A stretch of DNA of 64,000 bases from Salinicola peritrichatus (GTDB taxonomy: Bacteria; Pseudomonadota; Gammaproteobacteria; Pseudomonadales; Halomonadaceae). Where the stretch lies: assembly GCF_003206715.1 (NCBI RefSeq), contig NZ_PZJU01000048.1:1-64000 (forward strand), in the 5' to 3' direction. A program made the position numbers and the translations under genes. Below, piece after piece: positions 62,430 to 64,000 of this stretch. Below the pieces are notes generated by a model that was given only the letters and a program-made list of their open reading frames with translations, searched no databases and was not told the origin of the DNA. The stretch's first letter is position 1, and every line of letters begins with the position of its first letter.

Positions 62430-64000
62430 GTCCTTTCACAGGCAAGACGCTCGAAGACAAGCAACCGGGCGTGGCACTCTCCGGCGACTACTGGCGACCG
62501 GATGGCCGCCCGGACCCGCTTGGCGAGTCGGGCCGGCAAGGGATCGGTGCGCCGCTCTCTCGCATCGACGGTGCCCAGAAGGTCACCGGCGGCGCGCGTT
62601 TCGCCGGTGAGTTCCGCTTCGACGGCATGCTCTACGCTGCGCTGGCCTACAGCACCATCGCCAACGGCCGTATCGTCGGCATCGACACGCGCGTGGCCGA
62701 GTCGATGGAAGGCGTGGCGCTGGTGATGACCCACGAGAACGCACCGCGACTCAACACGCCGCCGGTCTTCCTGCGCTCGCCCGACGGCGCTGCCGGCGAC
62801 GATCACCCGGTGATGCAGAACGAGCGCGTGCACTGGAACGGCCAGCCGGTGGCGCTGGTGCTGGCCGAGACCCAGGAACAGGCCGACGCGGCTGCCGAAA
62901 GCATCCACGTGGCGTATGCGACCGAGTCGGCGATGACCGACTTCGAGATGGCGAAGACCCAGGCCCATGAGCCGGACAACGTGCTCGGCGGCCCGGCCGA
63001 GATCCGCGTGGGCGACGCCGATGCGGCATTCGAGACGGCGACGCACCGGATCGATGCGACCTACACCACACCTCGCCACAATCACAACGCCATCGAGCCC
63101 CACGCGGTGACGCTGGCGTGGGAAGGAGAGGGGGGCAACGAGACGTTGCGAATCCATGACGCCTCCCAGTGCGTCGATCTGGCCGTGGCATCGCTCGCCG
63201 AGGTGTTCGGCATCGACGCATCCCGGATTCACATCACCTCACCTTTCGTCGGCGGCGGCTTCGGCGGCAAGACGCTGTGGCAGCACCAGATACTGGCTGC
63301 TGCGGCGGCGAAGCTTGCGGGTCGCCCGGTGCGCATGTCGCTGACGCGCAAGGGTGTCTATCGCGTCGTCGGCGGGCGCGCCTGCACCGAGCAGCGGGTG
63401 GCGCTGGGGGCGGACGATCAGGGACGGCTCACCGCGCTGATCCACTCCGGTATCGCGGCGATGACGCGGCACAACAACTTGCCCGAGCCCTTCACCCAGG
63501 CGACCAAGTGTCTGTATGGCGCGGATAATATCCGGCTCGCGATCGAAGTGGCGGATATGCATATGCTCGCCAACACTTTCATGCGCGCACCGGGAGAATC
63601 CGTCGGCACCTTCGCGCTGGAGAGCGCGTTGGACGAACTGGCCGAGCAGCTTGGCATGGACCCGATCGAACTCAGAAAACGCAACGAACCCGAGCGCGAT
63701 CCCACCAGCGGACTGCCGTTTTCGTCCCGCCATCTGCTCGAAGCGGCTCGGGCCGGCGCGGAGCGTTTCGGCTGGAGCGAACGCGCGTCCCAACCGGGCA
63801 GCCGGCGAGAGGGCGAGTGGCGAATCGGCCTGGGCTGTGCCACCGCGACCTATCCTTACATGCGCATGCCCGGTGCGGCGGCGCGTATCACGCTCGACGC
63901 CGAAGGCGCGACGGTCGCCATCGCGGCCCACGAAATGGGTATGGGTACGGCGACGGTGCAGACGCAGGTTGCCGCCGCGAGGCTGGGGTTGCCGGTCGAG
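62426..64000 (+). CDS. molybdopterin-binding subunit of a PaoABC-like aldehyde oxidoreductase, 3' end beyond window
   Basis: 525 residues visible from ATG 62426, open at the window end. Xanthine-dehydrogenase-family large subunit: GAPLSRIDGAQKVTGGARFAGEF, RHNHNAIEPHAVTLAWEG, SPFVGGGFGGKTLWQHQ (cofactor binding) and FMRAPGESVGTFALESALDELAEQLGMDPIELRKRN. The Arg-Ala-Pro-Gly-Glu segment fits an aldehyde-oxidising enzyme of the PaoC group rather than xanthine dehydrogenase. The catalytic Glu near the C-terminus is outside the window. Confidence 0.92.
   Translation, partial: MSPFTGKTLEDKQPGVALSGDYWRPDGRPDPLGESGRQGIGAPLSRIDGAQKVTGGARFAGEFRFDGMLYAALAYSTIANGRIVGIDTRVAESMEGVALVMTHENAPRLNTPPVFLRSPDGAAGDDHPVMQNERVHWNGQPVALVLAETQEQADAAAESIHVAYATESAMTDFEMAKTQAHEPDNVLGGPAEIRVGDADAAFETATHRIDATYTTPRHNHNAIEPHAVTLAWEGEGGNETLRIHDASQCVDLAVASLAEVFGIDASRIHITSPFVGGGFGGKTLWQHQILAAAAAKLAGRPVRMSLTRKGVYRVVGGRACTEQRVALGADDQGRLTALIHSGIAAMTRHNNLPEPFTQATKCLYGADNIRLAIEVADMHMLANTFMRAPGESVGTFALESALDELAEQLGMDPIELRKRNEPERDPTSGLPFSSRHLLEAARAGAERFGWSERASQPGSRREGEWRIGLGCATATYPYMRMPGAAARITLDAEGATVAIAAHEMGMGTATVQTQVAAARLGLPVE

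Overview
The window reads as chromosomal DNA of a high-GC gammaproteobacterium, most likely a halophilic Halomonadaceae member (Halomonas, Salinicola or Chromohalobacter type). This is inference from the gene families: choline-sulfate and ethanolamine use, HepT-MntA and RES-Xre toxin pairs, class Ib ribonucleotide reductase, an MntP manganese riboswitch, and many LysR/MFS/EamA/LysE transporter-regulator pairs. No rRNA gene or complete tRNA gene was found.

Layout. 1-1417 is most of an IS3-family element. 1451-2935 is an amidase. 3266-7391 is a D-glucarate to 2-oxoglutarate operon (kdgD, gudD, semialdehyde dehydrogenase). 7652-9894 is ethanolamine ammonia-lyase (eutBC). 10029-11543 is choline sulfatase. 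Then come an ABC-F ATPase, a MntA-HepT pair, an arylsulfotransferase-like secreted protein, protoporphyrinogen oxidase, a RES-Xre pair and a HAD phosphatase. 19294-25518 holds an amidase, an ABC importer, a MerR/isochorismatase-like fusion regulator and a GhrA-type reductase. It is followed by a gamma-glutamyltransferase, a serine hydrolase, a TDT transporter and a LysR regulator. 30373-34274 is small housekeeping genes plus 6-phosphogluconate dehydrogenase. 34327-38364 is a carboxylate module (TctC, LysR, 2-hydroxyacid dehydrogenase, RraA-like aldolase). 38365-43021 is nrdHIEF with a leader carrying two NrdR boxes and a possible Fur box. 43594-52484 mixes a periplasmic repeat protein, two MFS carriers, a Nudix protein, a chemoreceptor, riboswitch-controlled mntP, arfA and an FchA-like protein. 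52579-60118 is a zone of decay: pirin, AraC, SDR, PotC-like permease and MmyB-type regulator genes are broken, between intact LysE, AEC, LysR, RhtA-like and XRE-cupin genes. 60910-64000 is a PaoABC-like molybdenum aldehyde oxidoreductase, cut by the window end.

Structure beyond genes. A small family of MITE-like elements is visible. Copies at 17139-17355 and 39005-39204 lie in opposite orientation, share an identical 57-base core, have imperfect terminal inverted repeats and are flanked by 3-bp duplications (TAG, TAA). A diverged relative lies at 41803-41940. Two of the three sit inside the nrdHIEF operon, and the first supplies the stop codons of both flanking convergent genes.

The least described system here is probably the locus at 19294-25518. 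A MerR DNA-binding domain is fused to a cysteine-hydrolase fold that seems to have lost its catalytic cysteine and lysine. It lies beside an amidase and an ABC importer whose upstream region holds TGGTA/TACCA operator-like repeats. It looks like an enzyme fold reused as a ligand sensor.
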